The notes beneath the pieces are model-generated. The model did not search any database. It saw only the letters and a list, made by a program, of their open reading frames with translations, and was not told the DNA's origin. From NCBI GenBank assembly GCA_030268105.1, contig BSDZ01000079.1, forward strand, positions 5,478,001 through 5,542,000: a stretch of 64,000 nucleotides of DNA, in the 5' to 3' direction. Positions 11,065-21,885 of this stretch are shown here, one piece after another. How positions within the stretch are numbered: the stretch's first letter is position 1; every line of letters begins with the position of its first letter. The stretch is from Volvox africanus. Taxonomy: Eukaryota > Chlorophyta > Chlorophyceae > Chlamydomonadales > Volvocaceae. A program made the position numbers and the translations under genes.

Positions 11065-11123
11065 ATTATCCCCCCTCTCGTATGCAGCGTCCTCGCTGCT
11101 TCCTACAGCATCGACTGCAGGGA

Positions 11124-11859
11124 TCATTGGGCTTGCGTGGCACGTTTGGGGGCTTCTTCTAGCAGAGGTCTCATGTCTGGTGAGAAGTTGCGTGCTGGTT
11201 CCCACGAGTTGTGCTCGCTGGTATACCCTGTCCACTTGACCAAGTACTCATGTACTGTCCGCTTACACCGGTGTCGGCCCACACGACTGCGCGCGATAAT
11301 CTAACACCCGCTCCACATCGTAAAACTTCTGTTTACCAGCGATTCAGGTCTCCGGAACTGGTTCAATCGCTGCAGGGGCGTTAGCAGGCTCAGGGACGGG
11401 TTCCGTACCACAATAAGGACGGACAAGTGATACGTGAAATGTGGGGTGAATGGTCATATCAGCGGGCAATGCAAGTTCAACAGCCACATTCCCGACCATG
11501 CGCACGACAGGATACGGACCAATCCAACGGGGTAAAAGTTTTTGGGATCCATCGGCCAAGGTGCGCAAATTCTTGGTGCTCAGCAACACAAGTTGCCCTT
11601 CCGAAAACGTCACATCCTGCTTGGATTTGTTGTAGTACTCTGTCGTTCGTTGCTGCACCGCGTCCAAACACGCCTTCGCGTCTGTGATACGGGACATAAA
11701 AGACTTGGCAAAGAGCTTAGCAGCAGGCACGTTCACTTCCAACTCACGCCACACGGGTAGCGCGGGATGAAACCCATAGTTAAGGAAGAACGGACTTTTG
11801 CCTGTAGAGCGGTTAACAGCATTGTTAAGCGCGAATTCTGCCGCAGTCAAATAGGTATC
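11124..11859 (-). pseudogene. Element A2 pol, C-terminal part (integrase end, chromodomain)
   Basis: Minus-strand reading continues the integrase from TAAEFALNNAVNR through to PVPET, nearly identical to A1. A TGG-to-TGA change ends the frame at 11344-11346 and a frameshift lies near 11290. The remaining chromodomain is recognisable to a TGA at 11124-11126. The upstream half of the same gene lies at 20570-21885, beyond the family B block inserted at 11860. Confidence 0.85.
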
Positions 11860-12269
11860 TGTTGTATAATGTACCCACGAAGGGTGGTATCAAAAGATAC
11901 CGGTTGTGGTGCCAGAGCCCGATTAAGTAGAATCGCCGACCAGGTCGTACTTGAGAGACCATAAGGCCTCGAACCGGGCGTGACCTTCAGAAGTCACCAC
12001 TACAACCGGAGGATCAGTGAACCAGGAACCAGGTGTTCCACCATTTACCATTCAGGCGGTAAATGGCCCAGTCCATACAGGTCGTGGACTAACTGACAGG
12101 TTCGGATGATTCAGGAAAGTGGTTAGTAACGTCGATGGTGCGGGATCCAGAAATTGAATAACAGATGGGAACCCGTAACGGTTGAACTGATAATTATTTG
12201 TAATTATTAATGATAAATGAATTATTATTATCTCTTAATGATTTACAGCAAAGCATTAAGGATACAACA
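11860..12269 (-). repeat. Family B LTR (3' LTR of the outer element)
   Basis: A 410-bp LTR whose minus strand starts TGTTGTATCCTTAATGC and ends TACATTATACAACA. The adjacent purine tract (minus strand GAGGGGGAATAAT, 12270-12282) marks it as the 3' LTR of the minus-strand pol next to it. Confidence 0.85.
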
Positions 12270-12338
12270 ATTATTCCCCCTCTAGATGCAGCGTCCCGAT
12301 GCATGAGAAGAAAACAATCAGGATGAAGTAGGGCAGCA

Positions 12339-14541
12339 TCAGAGAGAGCCCTCGTTAGACTGTGCCCGTCGTTTAGCTTCATCAAGCAGGGGTTTCATGT
12401 CAGGGGTGAAGTTACGTGCCGGTTCCCAGCTATTGTGCTCAGATGAATACTCAGCCCACTTAACCAGGTACTCATGCACGTTGCACTTGCGCTTACCCTT
12501 GCCCACACGTTATGTACGGTAATCTAGGATACGTTCAACAGCATACAGAGTCTGCTTGCCAGATAACCAGGTTGAGGGACTAGCTTCCGTAACAGAGGGA
12601 ATGCTAACGTTAGCCTCAGGCAGAGTACCCCGATATGGACGTAAGAGAGATACATGAAATGTGGGATGAATGAGAAGGTCAGATGGGAGTTGTAATTCTA
12701 CAGCCAGACCCTACCATGCGTACGACAGGATAAGGCCCCACAAAGCACGGTAATAATTTACGAGACCCATCAGCAAGGGAACGAAGGTTCTTCGTGCTCA
12801 ACATAACCAGCTGGCCCTTAGTGAACGTGACGTCCTTTTTGGACTTGTTATAATAGTCCATAGCCCGTTGCTGTGCAGCTTCCAGGCAAGCTTTAGCATC
12901 AGTTAGACGGGACACAAAAGACTTAGCAAACGTTTTTGCAGCCGGAACGTTTATGTCCAATTCCCGCCAAACAGGCAAAGCAGGGTTAAAACCGTAATTC
13001 AGGAAAAACGGACTATTACCAACGGGACGGTTAGTAGCATTATTAATGGCAAATTCAGCAGCGGTTAGGTATGTATCCCATGCAGTAGGTGTGCGACCCG
13101 CAAAGTTGCAAAGCATATCACCCAGGACACGGTTAACACGCTCTGTTTGCCCATCAGATTGGGGGTGGTAGGCGGTGGACAGATTCACCCGCATTCTAAC
13201 CAGAGTTCCCAGGGCGCCCCAAAACTTACTTGCAAGTCGAGTGCCACGATCAGACACCACGGACTTGGGGACCCCATGCAAACGTACCACATTGTCGAAG
13301 AATAGACGGGCCGTTTCCTCAGCTGTGCAGGATGATGTCGTGGGGGCCAGGTGGACCATCTTAGTGAAGCGGTCGACCAGGACCAGCACGGCGTCGTATC
13401 CTCCCTCAGTTTTGGGCAGCGCAACAATAAAGTCCATGGAGACGCTTTCCCAGGGGGCGTCAGGAATAGGCAGAGGCTGGAGATGCCCATGCGCTTTACC
13501 AGATTGGGCCTTGTTGTGCTGGCACAGGTCGCAAGAGAGGACATAATTTTCAGCGTCCTTAGCCATGCGGGGCCACCAGAATTGACGCCGCAAAAGCTCC
13601 AGTAACCGCGTGCAGCCAGGATGCCCAGCAAGAGGGCCGTCATGAAAGTGTGACATGAGCTCCTGACGTAATGAGTTGTCATAAGGTACGACAATCTGAC
13701 GGTGGGATCCTTCAGTGCGGATCCATAAGCCATGCTCCTGTACCAAGTGCCCCGTGTTGCTATGATTTGTGAACCACGGGTCGGCTGCATAAGCCTGTTT
13801 CAAGCGCTTGGTAAAATCGGAGGGCACGAAGTTAGGTTTTGCCTGAGACCTACTCCGTGTGCTTACCACCAGTATGGCTGCATGCAGTGAGGGGTGCCTA
13901 CTGAGAGCATCAGCTATGTTAAGTGAGCCGCTCAGATACTCCCAGTCAAAGTTAAACCGTGCCAGGTATTCCATCCAGCGGGCCTGGCGTTGGTTAAGGG
14001 AGGGCACACCTTGCAGAAACGTAAGGGGTTTGTGATCAGTCTTGAGGGCAAAAGGCCGACCCTCAAGGTAACATCGCCATTCCTTCAAGGCATGTAGGAC
14101 CGCAAGGAATTCCTGTTCCCCTGTAGTATAACGGGTTTCAGCCCTCGAAAACTTCTTACCCGTATATGCAATGGGGCGTCCCTGCTGCAACAGAACTGCG
14201 CCCGTCCCATGTATAGATGCATCAGTTATGACCTCTACACGGAACGGCAATGAGTAGTCAGGGAAATGCAGGATAATATCATCAGAGATGGCACGCTTCA
14301 AAGCATCAAAAGCTTCTTGGCATGCGGGGGTCCAGGCCTCAGGTGAAGAGAAGGCTCCCTTACATGTGAGGTTTGTTAGCGGTGCAGCAATGACTGAGTA
14401 GGGCTCTATGAACTTACGAAAGTAGTTGGTCAGGCCCAAAAACTTACGCAGCTCCTGCAGGTTGGAGGGCACTGGCCAATCCCGAACAACAGCAGTTTTC
14501 CGGGGGTCCATCCGTATGCCATCCTGAGACACCATATGCCC
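12339..14541 (-). pseudogene. Family B pol, C-terminal part: RT end, RNase H, integrase, chromodomain
   Basis: The minus-strand frame starts immediately inside the LTR with LGHMVSQDGIRMDPRK, the middle of RT. It then encodes RNase H (TDHKPL), the integrase zinc site (CDLCQHNK), the core (SMDF, VSDRGTRL, QSDGQTER) and the chromodomain, with a TGA at 12339-12341. A frameshift near 12700 and an in-frame TAA near 12515 spoil the C-terminal part. The N-terminal half of this pol matches the plus-strand piece ending at 19040. The two share ATCTG at the break. Confidence 0.88.
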
Positions 14542-14546
14542 CAGAT

Positions 14547-14959
14547 TGTTGTATCCTTAATGCTTTGCTGTAAATCATTAAGAGATAATAATAATAATTC
14601 ATTTATCATTAATAATTACAAATAATTATCAGTTTAAGTGTTACATGTTCCCATCTGTTATTCGATTTCTGGATCCTGCACCATCGACGTTACTAACCAC
14701 TTTCCCGAATCATCCGAACCTGTCGGTTAGTCCACGACCTGTATGGACTGAGCCACTTACCGCCTGAATGGTAAATGGTGGAACACCTGGTTCCTGGTTC
14801 ACTGATCCTCCGGTTGTAGTGGTGACTTCTGAAGGTCACGCCCGGTTCGAGGCCTTATGGTCTCTCAAGTACGACCTGGTCGGCAATTCTACTTAATCGG
14901 GCTCTGGCACCACAACCGGTATCTTTTGATACCACCCTTCGTGGGTACATTATACAACA
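14547..14959 (+). repeat. Family B LTR, plus orientation (5' LTR of the plus-strand body)
   Basis: A 413-bp LTR from TGTTGTATCC to TATACAACA. It is followed after AGC by a primer-binding-like block (14963) and gag. It is the inverse of the LTRs at 11860 and 20163. Confidence 0.85.
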
Positions 14960-14962
14960 AGC

Positions 14963-14974
14963 TGGTATCGAGAC
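14963..14974 (+). other. Likely primer-binding site of family B
   Basis: TGGTATCGAGAC lies three bases after the LTR end. TGG at its start pairs with the universal CCA end of a tRNA. The same 12 bases follow the LTR at 20163 (minus strand) and the A-family LTR at 10232 (minus strand), so both families seem to use one tRNA. The tRNA itself was not identified. Confidence 0.6.
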
Positions 14975-15102
14975 TGTTCCTCCCTGGGACGTCTCGTCAA
15001 GTCTTCCGCTCAGGTCTTCTCAAGTCTCCCTGTTAAAGTCGCTCAAGCCGCTCAAGCCGTGCAGCGCGCTCAAGTCGTTCAAGCCACCCTCTGAAGCAAA
15101 TC

Positions 15103-17120
15103 ATGGATATCGACCACGATCTTCCTCCGGCCGATATCCCTCTGGACGAAGAGACATTGCCCGAGGAGCTGGGGGCCGCCATCTTCGCTGCGGCTAGTAC
15201 CGGTCTGTGAAAGTTTACAAACTTATTCTAGTGACGATTAGAACCTGTTTCCTGCGAGTTCGGCTGTGATTTCTGTCTAGTCGCACTATCTGTTAGTCGC
15301 GAGCATCGTAACTCGCGACCTAGACATCTTGCGTTTTCTGTTAGGAAAAATCTGCCTGAAATGCTGCGTACTATTTAGAACTTGTATTGCAGTCTTGCTG
15401 AGGAATCCGTGAAGTTGCGGGTTCGACAGTATCTTTACATCGGATCCGACGAGGAGTTGACTTCGCGACTTTACTCCGGATTTCACTATTACCGATACAT
15501 CCTTATTACTTGAAAGGTATTGTGTCTGTTACGATCGCTGTGAGTGCCTTCGCAGTTTCTTCAAGTCAAATCCATCGAAGCGACACTGCTGCCAAGTCGC
15601 TCCAATCTGTTCTCCAACAGCTTCATTGTCGAACTTCCGAATTCTTGAAGTTCCTTGAAGGCATTAAAGCGTTGGTTAGGCCCTGGTCCTTGCCTTTGCT
15701 TTGCCTTCAGCCATGACAGCAACTCGCAGTTCGATCTGTTAGGCTTTCTGGCATACAATATGCAAGCCTCGAACTTAGCGAATGCTGTTTCGGCTCTTGT
15801 TGCCAACACACTTCAGTTTGCTGGCCGGATTGCTGCGAATGCTAGCCAAGCAAATAGGTGGGAATGTTTCTCTAGGTTGGCACAGTCACCCAATGCTGCT
15901 GTGGCAGGTGGTACCAACCTGCAGAACCAGCCCCCACCTATTCCCGGGCAAGGCGGCACAGCATCTCCTGAGGCACCTACATCACCTATGTATGCCCCAT
16001 CCCCTTTTTATGTTCATGTCCCTGCCGTAGTGTCAAATCAGTTGACACCTGGTGCAGTGGATATTCCTGGGATGGCTCCTGCTGCTGCTGCAACTACTGG
16101 TGCTGCTGCTGCGGGCACCTCTTCTTGGCAACCTGTGCCCCCTCATACTGGACATGAGGACGAGGTGATAAAAATAGCGATTTCGGTGCCTAAGCTAAAT
16201 ATCCCTACGAATGTTAAGCTTTCCGATTTAGGACGAGTTGCTGCACCTCTTACACGGGCTTTTGTCTGTAATGTTAGGAATTACTTTGCCACAGTCCGTG
16301 GGGGTCAACAGGACTTGCCAATACCTTTGAGGGCGCAGCAAGGATATGGCACGATCAATGGACTAATGCAAGGGATTCCTATATATCCGAGGAACTGCTA
16401 GAAGCACTGCTTGTCCGTTTTGCACCCCAAGTCCAGTCACGTGCTACTGAGGCACACCTTAAGTTGAATGCCGGCAAATACCGCATGCGCCCTGGAGAAA
16501 CTGTCTCCGCCTATCAGAGCTGCTTTGAGGCCCTTGTCACGCCCATTGCGGATCTGTCTGATAGTGAGCGTGTGTTTTGGTTTCAGCAAGGCCTTTCATC
16601 TGACCTTAGTGGGGACTGTGCAACTAACCTGTCGGGTAAAACCTTTGAGTCATATCAGGATTTGATTCAGTTCGCCCTGGGAGCTGAGAAAAGGTTACTT
16701 GCCCGACAGAATACTGAAAAACTGGCCCGTCCCAAACTGAATACGCTGTCAGTACAGGACATGGTCTGTGATGACCCCGACGAGGAGACCCCGGCGCCCC
16801 TAGCCAAGAAACCCCGGGCTGCATCTGTTCGTACTGACATCAGTGGGCAGGAGGATCGGCCACGGGAGGTTAAGGGTGCCGGTAAGTCCAAGAGGGGCGG
16901 CGGACAGCAGGGGAGACACTTGGCCCCAAAAGGGGGCCACGTGCCAAAGAGAGACCAGAAAAGGGATCCGGCGGAGTTTTTAGGCACATTTAAATGTACC
17001 AGACGAGAATTTCATTTTCGGAAACAACATGGGATGTGCCTCCGCTGTGGATCCGACCAGCATAGGGTGGACTCCTGCCCACTCCTGGGGGCGGAGAAAC
17101 CCAAGGGCAAGGACGACTAG
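15103..17120 (+). pseudogene. Family B gag with a 353-bp intron-like insertion, capsid and zinc knuckle
   Basis: The start ATG is at 15103 (MDIDHDLPPADIPLDEE). The frame breaks at 15203, where a GT...AG segment (15203-15555) interrupts the coding sequence. Removing it joins AAASTV to SSSQIHRSD, exactly as in the minus-strand copy at 19,335-20,032, which lacks it. A frameshift near 16380 separates the Pro/Ala-rich first half from the capsid part (GETVSAYQ, FWFQQGLSS). The nucleocapsid has a CCHC knuckle (CLRCGSDQHRVDSC). The frame stops at a TAG (17118-17120), and pol continues in the same frame directly after it. Confidence 0.8.
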
Positions 17121-19040
17121 GAACTTGCCCAGGCTGTTATAGAGGGAACACCGCCTGGGGTCTTTGCTGTGGGCCAGATGGTAGCTAAATGCCGTGCAGT
17201 GCGGGCTCTTTTGCCCTCTGTTTTAAACCAAGTAGAGCAAGCGATAGGTAGACGTTTTTCTTTTGATGCGCGAACTGTCCGTGCTGGCTTTGATGGCTTC
17301 TGTAACCTGTTGGAGCCTCAAGGTCGTCCCCTGTCTTCTGCTAACTTGGGTGGGCATACCATCTTGTTCACTCCCTCTTCACTCTGCGAGCTACAGAAAC
17401 AATTAGCTCACTTTAGGGCATGCAAACGTCAACACCCTGATACCTCAGCATGCATCTTGCTGCCTGAGTATGTGTCCCGACGCAACCCTTCTTTTCTGGC
17501 GGGAATGCAACGTGTCTTAAGGTTTAACCCAGGGACAGCTCTTTTCCATAGCCTTGATATGGCAGGAGAGGTCGTTCAGCTCCCTGGAAGCCCATACTTT
17601 GTTGACGTCTGGTTTGCTGCTCCTAAACCGGTTCAGGAGGGCTTGCTTGAGACTGAACCCTGTATTTCAGTTCTCTGCTTGCCTAAAGCAGCTGCCCTGA
17701 TAGGTGCTGGCGTACCCCTGATCACCGTAAGTACGGCAGGTTGTACGTTCACTGCCCTAGCCGACTCTGGAGCCAGTGATGACTTCATTTCGGCATCAGT
17801 GGTTACACAGCTTGGCCTGAAACCTAGCCCATGCTCCTGGTCAGAAGTTACCCGTGCTGATGGGGGTAAGCAGGCTATCTTGGGGCAGGTTAATCTTCGT
17901 CTATCTGCAGGTCCTTTAAGGTTAAATGTCCGCCCATACGTGTTGCCTGAGCTAACTGATGCTGCCATGTATATCTTGGGTTCTTCCACCCTAGCACAGT
18001 ATGGGGCTGTCCTTGACTATGAGTCAACTAAGTCTTTGCGCCTGCGCAAAGGGACTCTAGTTTGCAAGGTACCCTTTACTACTGCCGGACAGCCACCAGA
18101 TCAGATGACACCTGCGCCTTGCTTTAATTATGCAACCACTGCTATCTGTCAGCACACTGAACCTGAAGTTGTTGACAGAAAAGCAGCAGTTCGCATGATT
18201 CGCAAGGGGGCTCATGCTTTACTAGTACAGCCCACGTTGCACCTGAATGCAACTTCTATCCCAGCTGATGCCACTGACCCTGAGCTTGAGGCCCTGTTAC
18301 AGGAATATGCAGATATATTCCAGGAGGTCCCTGGTAAGCCTCCAATGCGGCCTGTGGATCACACCATACCTTTGGTGCCTGGCGCAGTACCCGTTTCCCG
18401 CCCCATGTATCGGCTAAGCCCCTTGAAGCTGGACGAGGTCAAACGACAGGTTACTGAGCTGCTGAAAAAAGGTATGATACGGCCAAGCACATCCCCATAC
18501 TCTGCCCCTATTCTGTTTGTGGGAAAGAAGGATGGGACTCTGACAATGTGCATTGATTATAGGGGGTTAAATGCTGCAACGGTTAAGAACCGTTACCCCC
18601 TCCCATGTGTTGATGATCTGCTGGATAAGCTAAACGATTCTGCATTCTTTAGCTCTATTGACCTCCAGCAGGGGTATAATCAGATTCGTATAGCAGAATC
18701 TGACATCCCTAAAACGGCTTTCCGTATGCCGTTTGGCCATTTTGAATATACCGTCCTTAGTTTCGGACTGACGAACGCCCCTGCAACGTTCCAAGCCGTC
18801 ATGGACCGTATCTTCAGGCCGACGAACGCCCCTGCAACGTTCCAAGCCGTCATGGACCGTATCTTCAGGCCATACATCGACAAATTCGTCATCTGTTATC
18901 TGGACGATATCCTGGTGTTTTCAAAGACCCACGAGGATCAAAAACAACACCTCCGTCTGGTCTTTGAGGTTCTGCGGCGTGAGCAGCTATATGCTAAGCG
19001 TTCTAAGTGCCACTGGGCACAACCACAGGTGGAGTATCTG
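17121..19040 (+). pseudogene. Family B pol, N-terminal part: protease and reverse transcriptase, cut off
   Basis: The frame is open directly after the gag TAG (ELAQAVIEG...). The first ATG is at 17187 and a track start is at 17169. It contains an aspartic protease active site (ADSGASDDF, about 17,760), then RT with [30 protein letters not shown] and the catalytic CYLDDILVFS (about 18,894). A 51-bp in-frame tandem duplication lies at 18770-18871. Pol ends mid-RT at VEYL, where a reversed LTR begins (19041). The complementary C-terminal half is the minus-strand piece at 12,339-14,541. Confidence 0.85.
18770..18871 (+). repeat. 51-bp in-frame tandem duplication in RT
   Basis: Two head-to-tail identical 51-bp copies (18770-18820 and 18821-18871) encode TNAPATFQAVMDRIFRP twice. 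The single-copy state is seen in element E at about 6628. The duplication keeps the frame but would insert 17 residues just before the YLDD catalytic region. Confidence 0.92.
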
Positions 19041-19334
19041 TGTTGTATAATGTACCCACGAAGGGTGGTATCAAAAGATACCAGTTGTGATGCCAGAGCC
19101 CGATTAGGTAGAATTGCCGACCAGGTCGTACTTGAGAGACCATAAGGCCTCGAACCGGGCGTGACCTTCAGAAGTCACTACTACAACCGGAGGATCAGTG
19201 AACCAGGAACCAGGTGTTCCACCATTTACCATTCAGGCGGTAAATGGCCCAGTCCATACAGGTCGTGGACTAACTGACAGGTTCGGATGATTCGGGAAAG
19301 TGGTTAGTAATGTCGATGGTGCAGGATCCAGAAG
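19041..19334 (-). repeat. Truncated family B LTR, reverse orientation
   Basis: It begins TGTTGTATAATGTACCC exactly at the pol break and matches the LTRs at 11860 and 20163 up to GGATCCAGAA at about 19334. There it jumps to sequence complementary to the gag-pol junction (about 17,185 downward). Roughly 115 bp of the LTR are missing. Confidence 0.82.
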
Positions 19335-20032
19335 CTACCATCTGGCCCACAGCAAAGACCCCAGGCGGTGTTCCCTCTATACCAGCCTGGGCAAGTTCCT
19401 AGTCGTCCTTGCCCTTGGGTTTCTCCGCCCCCAGGAGTGGGCAGGAGTCCACCCTATGCTGGTCGGATCCACAGCGGAGGCACATCCCATGTTTCCAAAA
19501 ATAAAATTCTCGTCTGGTACATTTAAATGTGCCTAAAAACTCCGCCGGATCCCTTTTCTGGCCTCTCTTTGGCATGTGGCCCCCTTTTGGGGCCAAGTGT
19601 CTCCCCTGCTGTCCGCTGCCCCTCTTGGACTTACCGGCACCCTTAACCTCCCGCGGCCAATCCTCCTGCCCCCTGATGTCAGTACGAACGGATGCAGCCC
19701 GGGGTTTCTTGCTTAGGGGCGCCAGGGTCTCCTCGTCGGGGTCATCACAGACCATGTCCTCGTCCTCATGTCCAGTATGAGGGGGCACAGGTTGCCCAGA
19801 AGAGGTGCCCGCAGCAGCAGCAAGGAACTTCAAGGAACTTCAAGAATTCGGAAGTTCGACAATGAAGTTGTTGGAGAACAGATTGGAGCGACTTGGCAGC
19901 AGTGTCGCTTCGATGGATTTGACTTGAAGAAACGGTACTAGCCGCAGCGAAGATGGCGGCCCCCAGCTCCTCGGGCAATGTCTCTTCGTCCAGAGGGATA
20001 TCGGCCGGAGGAAGATCGTGGTCGATGTCCAT
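19335..20032 (-). pseudogene. Second family B gag copy, intron-like segment absent, internally deleted
   Basis: The minus-strand ATG at 20030-20032 reads MDIDHDLPPADIPLDEE and crosses the 15203-15555 site without interruption (STVSSSQIHRSD). Relative to the plus copy it lacks about 15,661-16,096 and about 16,165-16,755. These two deletions fuse the N-terminus to the linker and to the basic C-terminal part with the knuckle (CLRCGSDQHRVDSC). The TAG after GKDD is conserved, and the post-TAG frame runs to the edge at 19335. It is preceded, in element orientation, by leader sequence and the LTR at 20163. Confidence 0.82.
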
Positions 20033-20162
20033 GATTTGCTTCAGAGGGTGGCTTGAACGACTTGAGCGCGCTGCACGGCTTGAGCGGCTTGAGCGACTTT
20101 AACAGGGAGACTTGAGAAGACTTGATGAGACGTCCCAGGGAGGAACAGTCTCGATACCAGCT

Positions 20163-20569
20163 TGTTGTATAATGTACCCACGAAGGGTGGTATCAAAAGA
20201 TACCGGTTGTGGTGCCAGAGCCCAATTAAGTAGAATTGCCGACCAGGTACTTGAGAGACCATAAGGCCTCGAACCGGGCGTGACCTTCAGAAGTCACCAC
20301 TACAACCGGAGGATCAGTGAACCAGGAACCAGGTGTTCCACCATTTACCATTCAGGCGGTAAGTGGCTCAGTCCATACAGGTCGTGGACTAACTGACAGG
20401 TTCGGATGATTCGGGAAAGTGGTTAGTAACGTCGATGGTGCGGGATCCAGAAATTGAATAACAGATGGGAACCCGTAACGGTTGAACTGATAATTATTTG
20501 TAATTATTAATGATAAATGAATTATTATTATCTCTTAATGATTTACAGCAAAGCATTAAGGATACAACA
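20163..20569 (-). repeat. Family B LTR, 5' LTR of the minus-strand gag copy
   Basis: A 407-bp LTR in reverse orientation. The primer-binding block GGTATCGAGAC lies at its 20163 side and the target-site duplication GTATC follows at 20570. It forms the right border of the inserted block. Confidence 0.85.
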
Positions 20570-21885
20570 GTATCCCAGACAAGGGGTGTGCGACCAGCAT
20601 AATTCTTCATCTTAGTCAGACGATCGACCATCACAAACACCGCATCATATCCCCCCTCAGTTTTGGGCAGCGCGACTACAAAGTCCATGGAAACACTTTC
20701 CCAAGGCGCATCCAGGACAGGCAACGGTTGCAACAACCCATGACCCTTACCTGACAAAGCCTTATTGCGCTGGCACAGACTGCATGTCTGTACGAAGTTC
20801 GCCGCATCCTTGGCCAACCGAGGCCACCAGAATGAACGTTGCACCAACTCGACCAACCGCTTGCTACCAGGGTGTCCTGCCAACGGGTCCTCGTGGAACC
20901 GCGCAAGGATATGGTAGTGTAGCGCATCGTCATTCGGAACAACGATTTGCGTAGCTGCACCCTCCGTCCATAGCCAAAGGCCATTCTGCTTGTGAAGGTA
21001 TTCCACATTAGCCGGCTCCGAGAACCAGGCATCCGCATTGTAGGCAACCTTCAACCGCTCCACGAGGTCTGTCGTGATCGGCACCTCCTTGTTACACGGT
21101 CGCAAGACGGGCGCTGCCAAAATTGCAGCGTGTACCAACGGATGTCGACTGAGAGCATCGGCAATATTAAGTTTACCGGCTATGTACTCCCAGGTGCAGT
21201 CGAACCTAGCTAGGTATTCCATCCACCTAGCCTGTCTGCGGTTCAACGTCGGGACGCTTTGCAAAAACGTTAGGGGCTTGTGGTCAGTCTTTAAAGTAAA
21301 TGGGCGTCCCTCAAGGTAACAGCGCCATTCTTTCAAAGCATGCAGCACTGCCAAAAGCTCCTGTTCCCCGGTGGTGTAGCGAATCTCCGCACCAGAAAAC
21401 TTCTTACTCGTGAAGGCGATCGGTCGACCTTCCTGTAACAATACAGCACCGCTTCCATACACTGAGGCATCAGAAACAACCTCCACACGAAACGGCAATG
21501 AGTAGTCAGGGAATGCGAGGGTGACATCTTCAGCAACGGTTCGCTTGAGCTCTTCGAATGCCCGCTGGCATTGTGATGTCCACGACTCGAGCGAAACAAA
21601 AACACCTTTGCGAGTTAAGTTAGTAAGCGGGGCCGCAAGGATGGAATATTTTTCAATGAACTTTCGGAAATAATTGGTCAAGCCAAGGAACTTACGTAGC
21701 TCCGTGAGGTTCTGAGGCGCAGGCCAATCGCGAACCACGGCGACCTTCCGCGGGTCCATCTTCACACCGGTGGCCGACACAATGTGGCCCAAATACTCCA
21801 CCTGAGGCTGCGCCCAAAAGCATTTAGTGCGTTTAGCAAACAATTGCTCCCGCCTCATCACATCGAGCACAAGGTTAAGGAGCAA
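20570..21885 (-). pseudogene. Element A2 pol, N-terminal part: RT end, RNase H, integrase zinc site
   Basis: Minus-strand reading runs from the RT connection (EQLFAKRTKCFWAQPQVEYLGH) through RNase H (TDHKPL) and the integrase zinc region (CSLCQRNK) to VWDT, where the family B block interrupts it. An in-frame deletion joins DRLTKM directly to NYAGRTPL. This removes about 85 residues, including the second and third catalytic acids of integrase. The open frame runs a further 25 codons into the LTR and that tail is not real. The 5' side is cut at about 21885. Confidence 0.88.

Larger units (their letters stand above)
11860..20569 (-). mobile_element. Family B retrotransposon block inserted in A2 integrase, 5-bp duplication GTATC
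   Basis: The block is bounded by LTRs in the same reverse orientation (11860-12269 and 20163-20569). The bases just outside are GTATC on both sides (11855-11859 and 20570-20574), a 5-bp target duplication typical of Ty3/gypsy integration. The interrupted A2 integrase reads across the gap as VWDT then LTAAEF. Inside, one B body is minus, one is plus, and a second gag copy is minus, so the block has been rearranged after insertion. Confidence 0.8.
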
